Below, in pieces: positions 1-8,652 of a stretch of 64,000 bases of DNA. The stretch's first letter is position 1. Every line of letters begins with the position of its first letter. Both the position numbers and the translations under genes were made by a program. The DNA is from Glaciibacter superstes DSM 21135 (GTDB lineage Bacteria > Actinomycetota > Actinomycetes > Actinomycetales > Microbacteriaceae): positions 62,001 to 126,000 of the forward strand of contig NZ_ATWH01000002.1 of NCBI RefSeq assembly GCF_000421145.1, in the 5' to 3' direction. Below the pieces are notes generated by a model. It was not told the origin of the DNA. It searched no databases and saw only the letters and a program-made list of their open reading frames with translations.

Positions 1-1
1 G

Positions 2-271
2 CTCGACGCGATTCGCGCCCGCCGCGGGCTCAAGTGGGGCGTGCCCGCGATGCTTCTCGCCATCCCGTATCTCTTCGCCGCGAGCATCTGCACGGCTCTC
101 ATCGACGGGGGAGCGTCCCGCTGGCTCTACGTCGTTGCACTTGTCTGCATCTGGAACGCGCTCAAGTTTTTCGTGATCGGGCCGGTCTCAGCGGTGTTGA
201 TAATGCGGATCAAGCATGCTGAACGTCGGGCCATGGGACACACCGTGAATTCCACCGCCGCGGCTTCGTAG
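2..271 (+). CDS. C-terminal part of an unidentified membrane protein
   Basis: The reading frame is open from the left window edge to a TAG at 269-271, so only the C-terminal 89 residues are visible. They contain two clear hydrophobic segments, one starting at the codons for MLLAIPYLFAASICTALI and one around YVVALVCIWNALKFFVIGPV. A short basic, polar tail follows (MRIKHAERRAMG), which suggests a cytoplasmic C-terminus. The true start lies upstream of the window. No family can be assigned from this fragment. An internal ATG at 49 could be mistaken for the start, but coding-like sequence continues in frame before it. Confidence 0.55.
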   Translation, partial: LDAIRARRGLKWGVPAMLLAIPYLFAASICTALIDGGASRWLYVVALVCIWNALKFFVIGPVSAVLIMRIKHAERRAMGHTVNSTAAAS

Positions 272-678
272 AGCGCTCGGCAAATTATCTGCGCGATTTG
301 GCGGCTGCGACCCGCGGGCTGTGATTCCTCGGCGAAGAGCGTTGTCTCATAGGATTGCGGCTATGTGACACTCCAACGAGGAGGTGCCTGCGTGTCCACG
401 AGCCAGGCCCATTGAATGTCACGGCTGATCGGGCCCGCCACCTGATGTACGTGCGCTTCCTGACCAGGATGGGCCCGCCAGGTCAAACGCGAACGACGCA
501 AAGGAAATGAAGGTCGTTTCGAGATGGATGGACGCCTGACCGGGTTGAAAGGGCCGCTTTAGCGGTCCAGGTATGTCCTGATCGACAGACGCCCATTCGT
601 CGGGCATGCTTGGGCAATCAGGTATCTTCCGATTCCGTAGGGGCGCAAGACGAAGCGGTCCTCCAGTTAGGACCACGA
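272..678. other. Intergenic stretch at the left of the defence genes; truncated gene start at 378-415
   Basis: No gene of normal length is visible. At 378-384 there is an excellent ribosome binding site (AGGAGGT), followed by a GTG at 392 and only seven codons (V-S-T-S-Q-A-H) before TGA at 413. This looks like the start of a former gene cut off by a rearrangement. The rest holds no recognisable RNA or protein gene. Base composition becomes visibly more AT-rich from about 780 onward, inside the next gene. Confidence 0.4.
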
Positions 679-2775
679 ATGCCCCCGGACATCGCGCCAT
701 CAATCGATGCGTCTCGGCCGGAAGCTCCTGCAACTCCAGCGCCGCTGCGCGTCAGCAACATCAGCGTGAGGAACTTCAGGCTTCTGCATAAGGTGGACGT
801 CGCTCTCAGCGATAGTGCAACGGTACTGGTGGGGCGCAACAACACAGGGAAGACCTCATTGGCGGAGGTCATGTCGCGGTTCTTCCAAAAGACGAGCTTC
901 AAGCTGGCTCTTGCTGACTTCTCGTCCGAGACGTATGACCAGTTTCGTCGTGCCTGCGAGTTGTATCTCGATCACAACGAAGACGCGGCCAGAGATGCGT
1001 TACCGACGATCACATTGACGATCAACATCGCGTACGACCCGAAACTTCCTGAGTACGGACCGTTGTCTGCTCTCATCGTCGATCTCGATTTGAGCTGCAA
1101 TGAGGCTAGAGTCCAATTCGACTATGCGCTCGAAGGGGGGCGCTTGAAGGAGTTCTTTGAAGGGATCTCCCTGGACCCGACAACTGGCGCATTACCAAGT
1201 ACCGTGACAGTGCTTGACGCTGTAGGCGACCGAATTCCCAAACTTTTCAAACGAACGATCGCAGCAGTTGACCCGAACGACTCGTCGAACACGAGAGAAG
1301 TTACGCTCGATGCAGTTCGCAAACTCATCACAGTTGATTTCTTGCAAGCACAGCGTGGACTGGACGACGAAAAAGAGCGCCCAAAGGACTTAATCGGGCA
1401 GATCTTTCAGTCACTCTTTACCGCTGCATCAAACGCAGAAGACGATACCGCCCAGCGCCGGACCGCCGACGATCTTGCAAAAGCCGTGGAGGGAATTGAG
1501 ACGCAACTTGGCGCTCAGGTAGGGCGCATGGTTGCTGGCGTCATTCCGACGCTCGAACGATTCGGATATCCCGGTTTGCATGACCAGGAACTTGAGACGA
1601 AGACCAAACTTGACATTGAACGATTGCTCTCGAATTACACGAGCGTCCACTATCGCGGGGTAGCAGGAGTTTCACTCCCAGAGTCGTACAGCGGACTCGG
1701 CTCACGGAATCTCATCTTGATTCTCCTGACTCTCCTGAGCTATTACAGGGAGTACGCGGCCAGGGGCAACACCCCAGGTGTTCATCTCGTTTTTGTGGAA
1801 GAGCCCGAAGCTCATTTACATCCGCAGATGCAGGAAGTTTTCATCGATCAACTGAGCAGTCTCGCGAAACTGTTCCCTGGCATCGATAAGACCAGTCAGG
1901 ATTGGTCGGCCCAATTCTTGGTGTCCACCCATTCTTCGCATGTCGCCAACAAGGCACCGTTCTCGGCGATTCGATACTTCCGCCTGGCTCGTGCCGTGAC
2001 AGGTCAGCAAGGCCACCACGCGGAAGTTCTCGATCTCAGCCGCGCCGAAAACATCGACGAAAAGTTCCTCCACCAATACCTGACGCTGACACGATCGGAT
2101 CTGTTCTTCGCGGACAAGGCAATACTCGTCGAAGGAACCAGCGAGCGTCTGATCGTTCCAAAAGCGATTGAAAAGAGCGCGGCGAAGCTCTCGAGCCAGT
2201 ATGTGACGTTGCTGGAAGTTGGCGGTGCATACGCGCACATATTCTTCCCTCTATTCGACTTCCTTGGTCTGCCAAGCCTGACTATCACTGACATTGACGC
2301 TGTCGCTATTCAAGCAGGTGGCACGAATCGCACGGCAGCCCGCGTGCACTCCGGTGACCGAACAAGCAATGCGACTATCAAACACTGGTTCTCCAACAAA
2401 GACGTAACTCCCACGGAGCTACTTAGAGACGCAGAGACGGATGCCATCAGGCGCGGTAATCGATACATCGCCTACCAAGTTCCTGAAGCAGAAGTTGAAG
2501 CATGCGGTAGGTCCTTTGAAGATGCCTTTATTCTGGCAAATCCCACACTTTTCGAGCTCGCTCTGACTGGAGATGCGGTGGCCGATGAAGAGGCGGCGCA
2601 GGCGGAAGCAGAGGCGCACAAGAAGAGCGATTTCGCGTTAAGGTTCGCCATTAACGACACCGACTGGGTGACGCCTCGCTACATCCAGCGGGGACTCGAC
2701 TGGCTCCTGGGTTTCAGCCATCCGGAGAACGCTGAAGTCACAACCGAGGCTGGGGGACCGGTGGTTGTGAAGTGA
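679..2775 (+). CDS. gajA: GajA-like OLD-family ATPase/TOPRIM nuclease (Gabija-like system)
   Basis: This is an overcoming-lysogenization-defect (OLD) family protein. In known Gabija systems GajA is a DNA nicking endonuclease controlled by nucleotides and partnered with GajB. Visible here from the chosen ATG: an ATPase start (VRNFRLL), the P-loop GRNNTGKT at about residues 52-59, a Walker B region LVFVEEPEAHLHPQ near 371, an STHSSH switch near 415, and a C-terminal TOPRIM domain with ILVEGTSE near 482 and DIDAV near 539. At 698 residues it is longer than the characterised roughly 580-residue GajA. The ATG at 679 is preferred because AGGA lies 6 nt upstream; a TTG at 610 would extend it by 23 residues. 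It overlaps the helicase gene by GTGA. Composition is AT-richer than the neighbours, suggesting transfer. The Gabija assignment rests on both genes together. Confidence 0.85.
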   Translation: MPPDIAPSIDASRPEAPATPAPLRVSNISVRNFRLLHKVDVALSDSATVLVGRNNTGKTSLAEVMSRFFQKTSFKLALADFSSETYDQFRRACELYLDHNEDAARDALPTITLTINIAYDPKLPEYGPLSALIVDLDLSCNEARVQFDYALEGGRLKEFFEGISLDPTTGALPSTVTVLDAVGDRIPKLFKRTIAAVDPNDSSNTREVTLDAVRKLITVDFLQAQRGLDDEKERPKDLIGQIFQSLFTAASNAEDDTAQRRTADDLAKAVEGIETQLGAQVGRMVAGVIPTLERFGYPGLHDQELETKTKLDIERLLSNYTSVHYRGVAGVSLPESYSGLGSRNLILILLTLLSYYREYAARGNTPGVHLVFVEEPEAHLHPQMQEVFIDQLSSLAKLFPGIDKTSQDWSAQFLVSTHSSHVANKAPFSAIRYFRLARAVTGQQGHHAEVLDLSRAENIDEKFLHQYLTLTRSDLFFADKAILVEGTSERLIVPKAIEKSAAKLSSQYVTLLEVGGAYAHIFFPLFDFLGLPSLTITDIDAVAIQAGGTNRTAARVHSGDRTSNATIKHWFSNKDVTPTELLRDAETDAIRRGNRYIAYQVPEAEVEACGRSFEDAFILANPTLFELALTGDAVADEEAAQAEAEAHKKSDFALRFAINDTDWVTPRYIQRGLDWLLGFSHPENAEVTTEAGGPVVVK

Positions 2776-4556
2776 GCGAATTGCGAGTGGAACCTTTACG
2801 GACAGCAGAGCAAGAAAGCGACTCTGCGTTACGATCCGTCTTCGCTGCATTGGAGGCTCGGGAGAATTTCAAACTTGAAGCAGGCGCAGGTGCCGGAAAG
2901 ACATACTCTCTCATTCGGGCCCTGCAACACATACTCTCAGAACGCTCTAAATACCTCCCAAGAGCAGACCAGCAAATCGCTTGCCTGACCTACACCAACG
3001 TAGCTCGCGATGAGATTGTCAACCGAACGGATTCGAGCCCTTTCGTGTTCGCCGACACCCTGCACGGGTTTCTTTGGGAAATGATACGGCCGTATCAAAA
3101 GGCTTTGGCACAAGCCATTCTCGTGGCCGAGAAATGGCAGGAAACGCTCGAAGGGCGTACAACACTCGACGGGTTGGAGATCGACTACGACCTTGGCATC
3201 CGCGGAATCGGTGATCACGTCGCAACCCTCCACCACGACGATGTCCCCGGTCTTGCTATGGAGCTGTTCAAGAACGCCAAGTTTCGTGCACTTATCGCGG
3301 ACAGATTTCCAATCATCTTCATCGACGAGTATCAGGACACACCCCAAGGGCTGGTGGAGGCGATGCTCATCGGTCACAAAGAAGACCCCCTGACATCTAT
3401 CTACGGAATCTTCGGAGACCATTGGCAGCAGATCTACGACAAAACGTGTGGATCAATCGACCATCCAGCTATAACCGCAATCCCCAAAAATGCCAACTTC
3501 CGTTCTGGCACAACAATCGTTAACTTTCTCAATCAGCTTCGGCCAGAGCTGCAGCAGGCTGCGGCCGAGGATGCGGCAGTAGGGACGATCACGATTTACC
3601 ACACCAACGAGTGGCCTGGCGTGCGCCTCGGGAGCAACTGGAAGGGGCAAATCTCACACGCGGCGAGTCACCAGACGTTGGAATGGGCTACCGCAGACGC
3701 TCGAGAACACCGCTGGACTGACGCAACAAGTGATGTCAAGAATCTCATGCTCACTCACACTTCAATCGCCAACGAGCTCGGGTACGAATCACTACCTACC
3801 ATCTTTAAATACAACGATGCGTTCATTCGTAAACAGGATCCTGTCCTCGCATACTTGCTTGATGTCGTCGAGCCAGCAGCCGTTGCATTCCAGGCACATA
3901 AGTACGGCGACCTCTTCGATGTTCTTGGCCGTTCCCAGCCACACATCCGGTCTCCTCGTGACAAAACTCGATGGACCAAGTTCTTCGAGAACCTCAATGC
4001 CCTGCGCGCAAACGGAACTGTGGGCGATGTGCTCGACCACCTCAATGGGCAGAAGCTGTTCTCGATCCCGAGCAAAGTACAACATCGCCAGACCCGCCTT
4101 GAGGAAGCACTCACCGAGCTTGAATCGGGCACGGAACTATCCGAGCCCCGCCTTCTTGAATATCAGAGGCTGAGAAGCGTGTCATACGCGGAAATTCGAG
4201 CTTTAGCAGCGTACGTGGATGACAAGACCGTGTTCTCAACGAAGCACAACGTCAAAGGTGCCGAGTTCGACAACGTAGTCGTCGTGCTCGGACGCGGCTG
4301 GTCGGCCTACGACTTTGCCAAGATGCTCGAGAACTATCCAAGGAGAGACCAACTCAACGACAGCGAACGAAAAAGCTTCGAACGGTCACGAAACCTGTTC
4401 TACGTTGCAGCTTCGCGCGCGAAACACAACCTTGTTCTTGTCTTCACTCAGAAGCTTGAGCAGGGTGCGCTGGCGACTTTGACAAACTGGGTTGGCGACT
4501 CAAACATCGTTCCAGTTACATTCACCGACGAAACCACGCCCGCGCCAGGCTTGTAG
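2772..4556 (+). CDS. gajB: GajB-like UvrD/Rep-family helicase (Gabija-like system)
   Basis: This is a superfamily 1 helicase. It shows the P-loop AGAGAGKTYS near residue 38, the motif II sequence IFIDEYQD near 178, a motif V-like KGAEFDNVVVVLGRG near 490, and a motif VI-like YVAASRAKHNLVLVF near 540. In Gabija the helicase is thought to sense DNA intermediates and to activate or assist the OLD nuclease. The GTG start overlaps the stop of the nuclease gene (GTGA), implying translational coupling and a two-protein complex. At 594 residues it is about 100 residues longer than the characterised GajB (about 494). It could instead belong to another OLD + UvrD arrangement, but Gabija is the nearest described type. 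A coding gap of about 170 bp separates it from the next gene. Confidence 0.85.
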   Translation: MSELRVEPLRTAEQESDSALRSVFAALEARENFKLEAGAGAGKTYSLIRALQHILSERSKYLPRADQQIACLTYTNVARDEIVNRTDSSPFVFADTLHGFLWEMIRPYQKALAQAILVAEKWQETLEGRTTLDGLEIDYDLGIRGIGDHVATLHHDDVPGLAMELFKNAKFRALIADRFPIIFIDEYQDTPQGLVEAMLIGHKEDPLTSIYGIFGDHWQQIYDKTCGSIDHPAITAIPKNANFRSGTTIVNFLNQLRPELQQAAAEDAAVGTITIYHTNEWPGVRLGSNWKGQISHAASHQTLEWATADAREHRWTDATSDVKNLMLTHTSIANELGYESLPTIFKYNDAFIRKQDPVLAYLLDVVEPAAVAFQAHKYGDLFDVLGRSQPHIRSPRDKTRWTKFFENLNALRANGTVGDVLDHLNGQKLFSIPSKVQHRQTRLEEALTELESGTELSEPRLLEYQRLRSVSYAEIRALAAYVDDKTVFSTKHNVKGAEFDNVVVVLGRGWSAYDFAKMLENYPRRDQLNDSERKSFERSRNLFYVAASRAKHNLVLVFTQKLEQGALATLTNWVGDSNIVPVTFTDETTPAPGL

Positions 4557-4724
4557 CTGTTTGCAAATCGACCGCCAGCTGATGCCAGTCGCGCGTCGGG
4601 AGTAGCGAATGTCCTCGAGCGACTCGCCCGGTGACGACACGAATTGATCTCGCCCTCTGGACGTTGGATTCTCGCGTGGCGCAAGCAATACTCAGTATCA
4701 GCGCGAAGTAGGCAGGAGGCTCTC

Positions 4725-6293
4725 ATGATCTATCGCAATGCCGCGCGTGCCTTTGTCGCGGAGCTTGCCGAGATTCGTTCAACCGGGCATGCGGTGAGGG
4801 TTCGTGGGATGCGGACTCACGAGCTTCTTGCTCGAACAGTGACGTTGGAAAACCCAATGGAGCGTTTCATCACGGTCCCTGGCCGTCGCAATGATGCGTT
4901 TGCCACGATCGCCGAGACAATGTGGGTACTCGCTGGACGCAACGACATGGAGTACCTCGCTCGCTACTTGGGCCGTGCGCTGCAGTTCTCGGATGATCAG
5001 GCGACGTGGCGTGGCGGCTACGGCCCGCGGCTGCGCAACTGGGACGGCGTTGATCAGGTGAATGAGATCCGCAAACTCCTCCGCTCGGACCCTGAGTCCC
5101 GGCGGGCGGTCGCCGTGCTGTTCGACCCGGCGCGCGACTTTGTCGAGACGCTGGATGTGCCCTGTAACAACTGGCTCCACTTTCTCGTCAGGGACGGCCG
5201 TGTCGATCTGAACGTGACCGTGCGCTCTAACGACATTCTCTGGGGGTTCTCCGGAATCAACACGTTCGAGTGGAGCGTGCTGCACGAGATGATGGCGTTC
5301 TGGGTTGGCGCGCCGGTTGGGAACACGGCGTTCTTCATTTCATCGCTTCATCTCTATGACGAGCGGAATGAGCAGGCCGATCGCGCCCTCGCCGGATACG
5401 CCGGATACGCCGGCGCGACGGGCTACGAGGAGGCGTGGGTTGGGGCTCGGTTTGAGACTCCGTGGCAGGACTTCACCGCTTTGCTTGACCGCTGGTTCGA
5501 TCTCGAAGCCCGTCTGGCGTCCGGGGAGGACTGCCACGCGGAAATCACTGGCTTCCCTGACCCGTTGCTTCGTCAGTTCCTTCAAGCGCTCGCGATCAAG
5601 TGGGCTATCACTGCGGGCGCGGACGAGGCTCGGCAACGCGAACTCGTCGACGAGCTTGGTCACAGCGACATTGCCTTCGCGCTCCACGAGCAACTCTTTC
5701 GAGACTCCCCACAACTTCTCTCCCCGCCCGCATCTGCACTGAACTGGGTCGACCTGCGCGAGTCCGTCATCGCGCTCCATCGGTCCAAAGATGCTGCCTA
5801 CGGCAACTCGTGGAAGAAGCGTGGTGAGTTGATCAGTATCGCCGCCAACCTTGCTCGCAAGATCGACCGCATCGATCAGGTCGTCGACGGTGCCGCAGCG
5901 GGGCGAGAGACCCTCCTGGATACCGCCGTCGATCTCCTGGTATATGCGGTCAAGTATGAGACCTTCCTCGCGGATCAGTCCGCAGAGGTCGCCGGGAGGA
6001 TCTTCGCGAACGGCGGCGAGCGGTTCAGCGACGGCCCGGACGGTTTCGAGGATCTCATGCGGGTGCGCGATGTCGCCGGCGAGGTCGGGACTGTTCATGC
6101 GGAAGCGGCAAATGCCTCGACGGCGTTCGACGAGCTGGACGCCTTCCTGCAGCTGCACCCGCAGGGCGAGTGGCTGGAGAAGCTCGCGCTGGCTGAGCGC
6201 CTGACCGAGATCGCGTTGCGCCTCGTGCTTGCGGTCGGGGTGTCAGACCCGCGTGGAGTCGACACGCTTCGGCGGGATTCGGGACGTTCGTGA
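4725..6293 (+). CDS. Thymidylate-synthase-like enzyme fused to a Nmad1 (DUF1599-type) domain
   Basis: The first 290 or so residues are a thymidylate synthase/pyrimidine hydroxymethylase fold. Visible landmarks are SRRAVAVLFDP (phosphate-binding arginines), the catalytic cysteine in DVPCNNW, RSNDILWGF, an Asn in SGINTFEW and SSLHLYDER. The retained Asn fits a uracil (dUMP) substrate; dCMP hydroxymethylases carry Asp at the equivalent place. Residues about 330-430 (LHRSKDAAYGNSWKKRGE, then ARKIDRIDQ and DTAVDLLVYAVKYE) match the nucleotide modification associated domain 1 family. The start at 4725 follows AGGAGG closely; an in-frame ATG at 4644 lacks a good site. Beside a base hypermodification gene, the likely product is 5-hydroxymethyl-dUMP or a related nucleotide. 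A canonical chromosomal ThyA is unlikely, given the fusion and the poor match in the PFN region. Confidence 0.8.
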   Translation: MIYRNAARAFVAELAEIRSTGHAVRVRGMRTHELLARTVTLENPMERFITVPGRRNDAFATIAETMWVLAGRNDMEYLARYLGRALQFSDDQATWRGGYGPRLRNWDGVDQVNEIRKLLRSDPESRRAVAVLFDPARDFVETLDVPCNNWLHFLVRDGRVDLNVTVRSNDILWGFSGINTFEWSVLHEMMAFWVGAPVGNTAFFISSLHLYDERNEQADRALAGYAGYAGATGYEEAWVGARFETPWQDFTALLDRWFDLEARLASGEDCHAEITGFPDPLLRQFLQALAIKWAITAGADEARQRELVDELGHSDIAFALHEQLFRDSPQLLSPPASALNWVDLRESVIALHRSKDAAYGNSWKKRGELISIAANLARKIDRIDQVVDGAAAGRETLLDTAVDLLVYAVKYETFLADQSAEVAGRIFANGGERFSDGPDGFEDLMRVRDVAGEVGTVHAEAANASTAFDELDAFLQLHPQGEWLEKLALAERLTEIALRLVLAVGVSDPRGVDTLRRDSGRS

Positions 6294-6423
6294 CGGCGGT
6301 TCTGTTGGGCTTCGACTCATCCGGAGGAGATGATGGAGTGCAGTAGCGACACTGCGATCGTGCTTGCATTTCCGGCATGGGAAGCGCGCAACTAAGGGCA
6401 GTACTAAACGGAGAAGCAGACAT

Positions 6424-7443
6424 ATGAGAGCACCAACTCCCCGGGACGGGGTCTACGAGCTCTACTGGAAGTTCGCCGCTGAGCGACAGCAAGTGTTCGA
6501 GGCGCGTGTCGCCGGAGCCCCCCGGCCGTGGACGCAGGACCGGATTCTCCAGGAGTACAAGTTCTGCAACGTCTACCGTGCGGCTGACCGCGTCAGCCAG
6601 TACCTCATTCGTGATGTCGCATACCGTGACGACGACTCAAGTCCAGCCGACCGTCTCTTCCAGATCGTCGCGTTCCGAAACTTCAGCAATATAGGCACGT
6701 GGGAGACCGTCACCGGAACCCTAGGGCGTTCGCCTCGCATTGCAGACCTGGAGTCCGGGGCGTTCGAATCCGCACTCACCGAGGCGAGGGAACGCAACGG
6801 CGGCCTCTACACGGGGGCGTTCATACTCTGCGCCACAAACGCCTACGGTCGCAAGACCAAACACCTGAACCATGTGGAGCTGTTCCGGGACATGTTCGTG
6901 CGGTCTCGTCTGGCCGAGCGGATCCTTGAGGCCGAGTCGCTGGAGGAGGTCTACGACCTTCTCCATATCTTCCCTCTGATGGGGGACTTCATGTCTTACC
7001 AGATGGCGATCGACCTGAACTACTCCGAGCACCTGAACTTCTCCGAGAACGACTTCACCAAACCTGGCCCGGGTGCCCTGCGCGGCATCAAAAAAGTATT
7101 CTCCGACCTCGGCGGACTCACACCACAAGAAGTGATCATGTGGATGGTCGACAACCAAGAGGCCGAGTTTGCACGCCTAGGACTTGAGTTCAACGGTCTT
7201 TGGGGTCGGCCCATCCAGGCGATCGATGCCCAGAACCTCTTCTGCGAGACCGATAAGTACTGTCGTGAGGCGGTGCCGGAGCTCGCCAGCGCGCGGAGCC
7301 GGATCAAGTCGCGTTACGCCTCCACGCCTGAGCCGATAACGCTCTTCTTCCCGCCCAAGTGGGGAATCAACGGTCTTCTTCCTCAGGAAGAGGTACTGGG
7401 GGACGAGCTTGCCCATGTAGGCGTTCTGGAGCCCATGTTCTAG
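6424..7443 (+). CDS. Putative DNA base hypermodification protein (5-hmdU DNA kinase / aGPT-PPlase clade)
   Basis: This 339-residue protein belongs to the group known from phages that hypermodify thymine, annotated as 5-hmdU DNA kinase helical domain or alpha-glutamyl/putrescinyl-thymine pyrophosphorylase. The family N-terminal signature is clear: YWKFAAERQQVFEAR, then WTQDRILQEYKFCNVYR and ADRVSQYLI within the first 65 residues. FPLMGDFMSYQMAIDLNYS and FTKPGPGALRGIKK follow later. Phage members act on 5-hydroxymethyluracil in DNA; a chromosomal member may act on DNA or on nucleotides. The ATG at 6424 has GGAGAA about 10 nt upstream; an ATG at 6364 would add 20 unsupported residues. It lies 130 bp after the thymidylate-synthase-like gene on the same strand and converges on the Nmad2-type gene. 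Family recognition is firm; the exact reaction is inferred. Confidence 0.8.
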   Translation: MRAPTPRDGVYELYWKFAAERQQVFEARVAGAPRPWTQDRILQEYKFCNVYRAADRVSQYLIRDVAYRDDDSSPADRLFQIVAFRNFSNIGTWETVTGTLGRSPRIADLESGAFESALTEARERNGGLYTGAFILCATNAYGRKTKHLNHVELFRDMFVRSRLAERILEAESLEEVYDLLHIFPLMGDFMSYQMAIDLNYSEHLNFSENDFTKPGPGALRGIKKVFSDLGGLTPQEVIMWMVDNQEAEFARLGLEFNGLWGRPIQAIDAQNLFCETDKYCREAVPELASARSRIKSRYASTPEPITLFFPPKWGINGLLPQEEVLGDELAHVGVLEPMF

Positions 7444-7459
7444 GTCGAGTCGCTGACGC

Positions 7460-8089
7460 TCACGCTACGTCTGCTGCTGGCTGCAGGCGGCGAAGCCAGT
7501 CATGCGGGCGACCCTGCACGCCAGGCTCAAGCGACCGCACCCATTCGACGGTCGCCGCGACATGCACGTCAGTGAAATTGCTGCGATAAGCAGGCCCAGC
7601 GTGCACAAGGTCGAAGCCGTAGTCGTTGCGTAGCGATTCGGGGATGACAGGCCCCGCGCCACCGAAGTAGACGAACTCATCGCCCAGCAGCACCCGCTCG
7701 CTTTTTGTATCGCGCAGCATGTGTCGCGCCTCTAGGGAGCCGTCATCCTTACTGTGGCGAGAATTTTCCTGGATCCATTCACCGTCTGGATCGCGGTGGT
7801 AGATGTTGTCGCCGAAATGCTGCATGCGGCTGCCCCGAAGGTTCGGCCGCTTCTCGGCGAAGCGGTCATCGTGCCAGTACTCCTGGAAGCTCACAATTTC
7901 TGAGATGCGCATCGCGTAGACGAGGTTCCCTGCCTTGCCATTCGGGCGGGAGCCGGTTCCCACTATCCAATCATCGACTTGGGCGACCCGACGGATGTCC
8001 TGCTTGCAAGTGGCGAGAGAGCAGACGCCATGAAAGGGATTGGGCGCGAAGCCGACGTCGTAGCGCACGATGTAGCTGAACACCCTCAC
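7460..8089 (-). CDS. Nmad2-type nucleotide modification associated protein
   Basis: This 209-residue protein resembles the nucleotide modification associated domain 2 family, named for its repeated occurrence near DNA hypermodification genes. Characteristic stretches are FSYIVRYDVGFAPNPFHGVC at the N-terminus, SLATCKQDIRR, DDWIVGTGSRP and LVYAMRISE, followed by conserved aromatic and His residues in FGDNIYHRDPDG. Its biochemical role is unknown; a nucleotide- or base-binding or processing function has been proposed from context only. The start is GTG at 8089. It sits 15 nt after the ThsB-like TIR gene on the same strand, so the two are probably co-transcribed. Its 3' end faces the hypermodification gene, 16 nt away. 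Confidence 0.7.
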   Translation of the reverse strand: MRVFSYIVRYDVGFAPNPFHGVCSLATCKQDIRRVAQVDDWIVGTGSRPNGKAGNLVYAMRISEIVSFQEYWHDDRFAEKRPNLRGSRMQHFGDNIYHRDPDGEWIQENSRHSKDDGSLEARHMLRDTKSERVLLGDEFVYFGGAGPVIPESLRNDYGFDLVHAGPAYRSNFTDVHVAATVEWVRSLEPGVQGRPHDWLRRLQPAADVA

Positions 8090-8104
8090 GCCCCTACCCC
8101 CTTA

Positions 8105-8572
8105 TCAGCAGGCAGCTCGAGGGATCGACTGCACAGGAGCAGGCGCACCGCCGGGTTCTGTCCAGTTGTCTTTACCGTCAAGCGCGTCGATGATCGCTTG
8201 AGCATCCCAATTGACGATCGCGTTCGCGTAGTCCTCGAGCGGCTCGGGCATGTCGTCGTGCGTGGTGCCCGGCGCCCAGACCCCGACGATCCGCTTGTCC
8301 GGGAACTTCCGGGCATACTCGATCTCCCAGTCGACCCACTCGTGGTTCTTGGTATCGGGGGAGATGACGACGATGATCTTGCCCGCCCACCGGATCTGGT
8401 CGGCAAGGATCTGTCTGATGTAGTCGGGGCTCTTCGCGTTGTTCGGGGTCTCGCTCGTGATCGAAGAATCTCTGATCTCAGCACCGCTGCCTGAGAGCAT
8501 CTTCTTGAGATCCCCGACCAGTGCGTCATCCTCGTGACGGTGGCTGATGAAGATATTGTGCTGATCGCTCAT
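8105..8572 (-). CDS. ThsB-like TIR domain protein (MTH538/DUF1863 type)
   Basis: A single-domain TIR protein of 155 residues. It shows the beta-A strand HNIFISHRHEDD at residues 5-16, IRWAGKIIVVISPDT around 60-74, and the helix EWVDWEIEYARKF, where Glu83 is the expected catalytic glutamate. Layout and length match MTH538-like TIRs such as ThsB of Thoeris, which make a cyclic ADP-ribose-type signal from NAD+ on infection. The ATG at 8572 is chosen because AAGGAGG lies just upstream; an open frame continues to 8830 but has no support. It is divergent from the second TIR gene (80 bp apart) and followed at 15 nt by the Nmad2 gene. An NAD+-consuming or signal-producing role is inferred from family. 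Confidence 0.78.
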   Translation of the reverse strand: MSDQHNIFISHRHEDDALVGDLKKMLSGSGAEIRDSSITSETPNNAKSPDYIRQILADQIRWAGKIIVVISPDTKNHEWVDWEIEYARKFPDKRIVGVWAPGTTHDDMPEPLEDYANAIVNWDAQAIIDALDGKDNWTEPGGAPAPVQSIPRAAC

Positions 8573-8652
8573 CTCGGATTCCTCCTTCAGAGATAGTCTA
8601 GTTTTGACCACCGACATCGCCCCGATGAGGTGGTGTTTCGAGAGGAGTACGC

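Noticed and set aside
4779..5285. Minus-strand reading frame opposite the TS-like gene
   Set aside because: It mirrors the high-GC codon pattern of the plus-strand gene, which carries clear catalytic motifs; no family matches the mirror frame.
4725..6293. Canonical housekeeping thymidylate synthase ThyA
   Set aside because: The PFN/SY region diverges, the protein carries an extra Nmad1-type domain and doubles the ThyA length, and the context is a hypermodification gene cluster.
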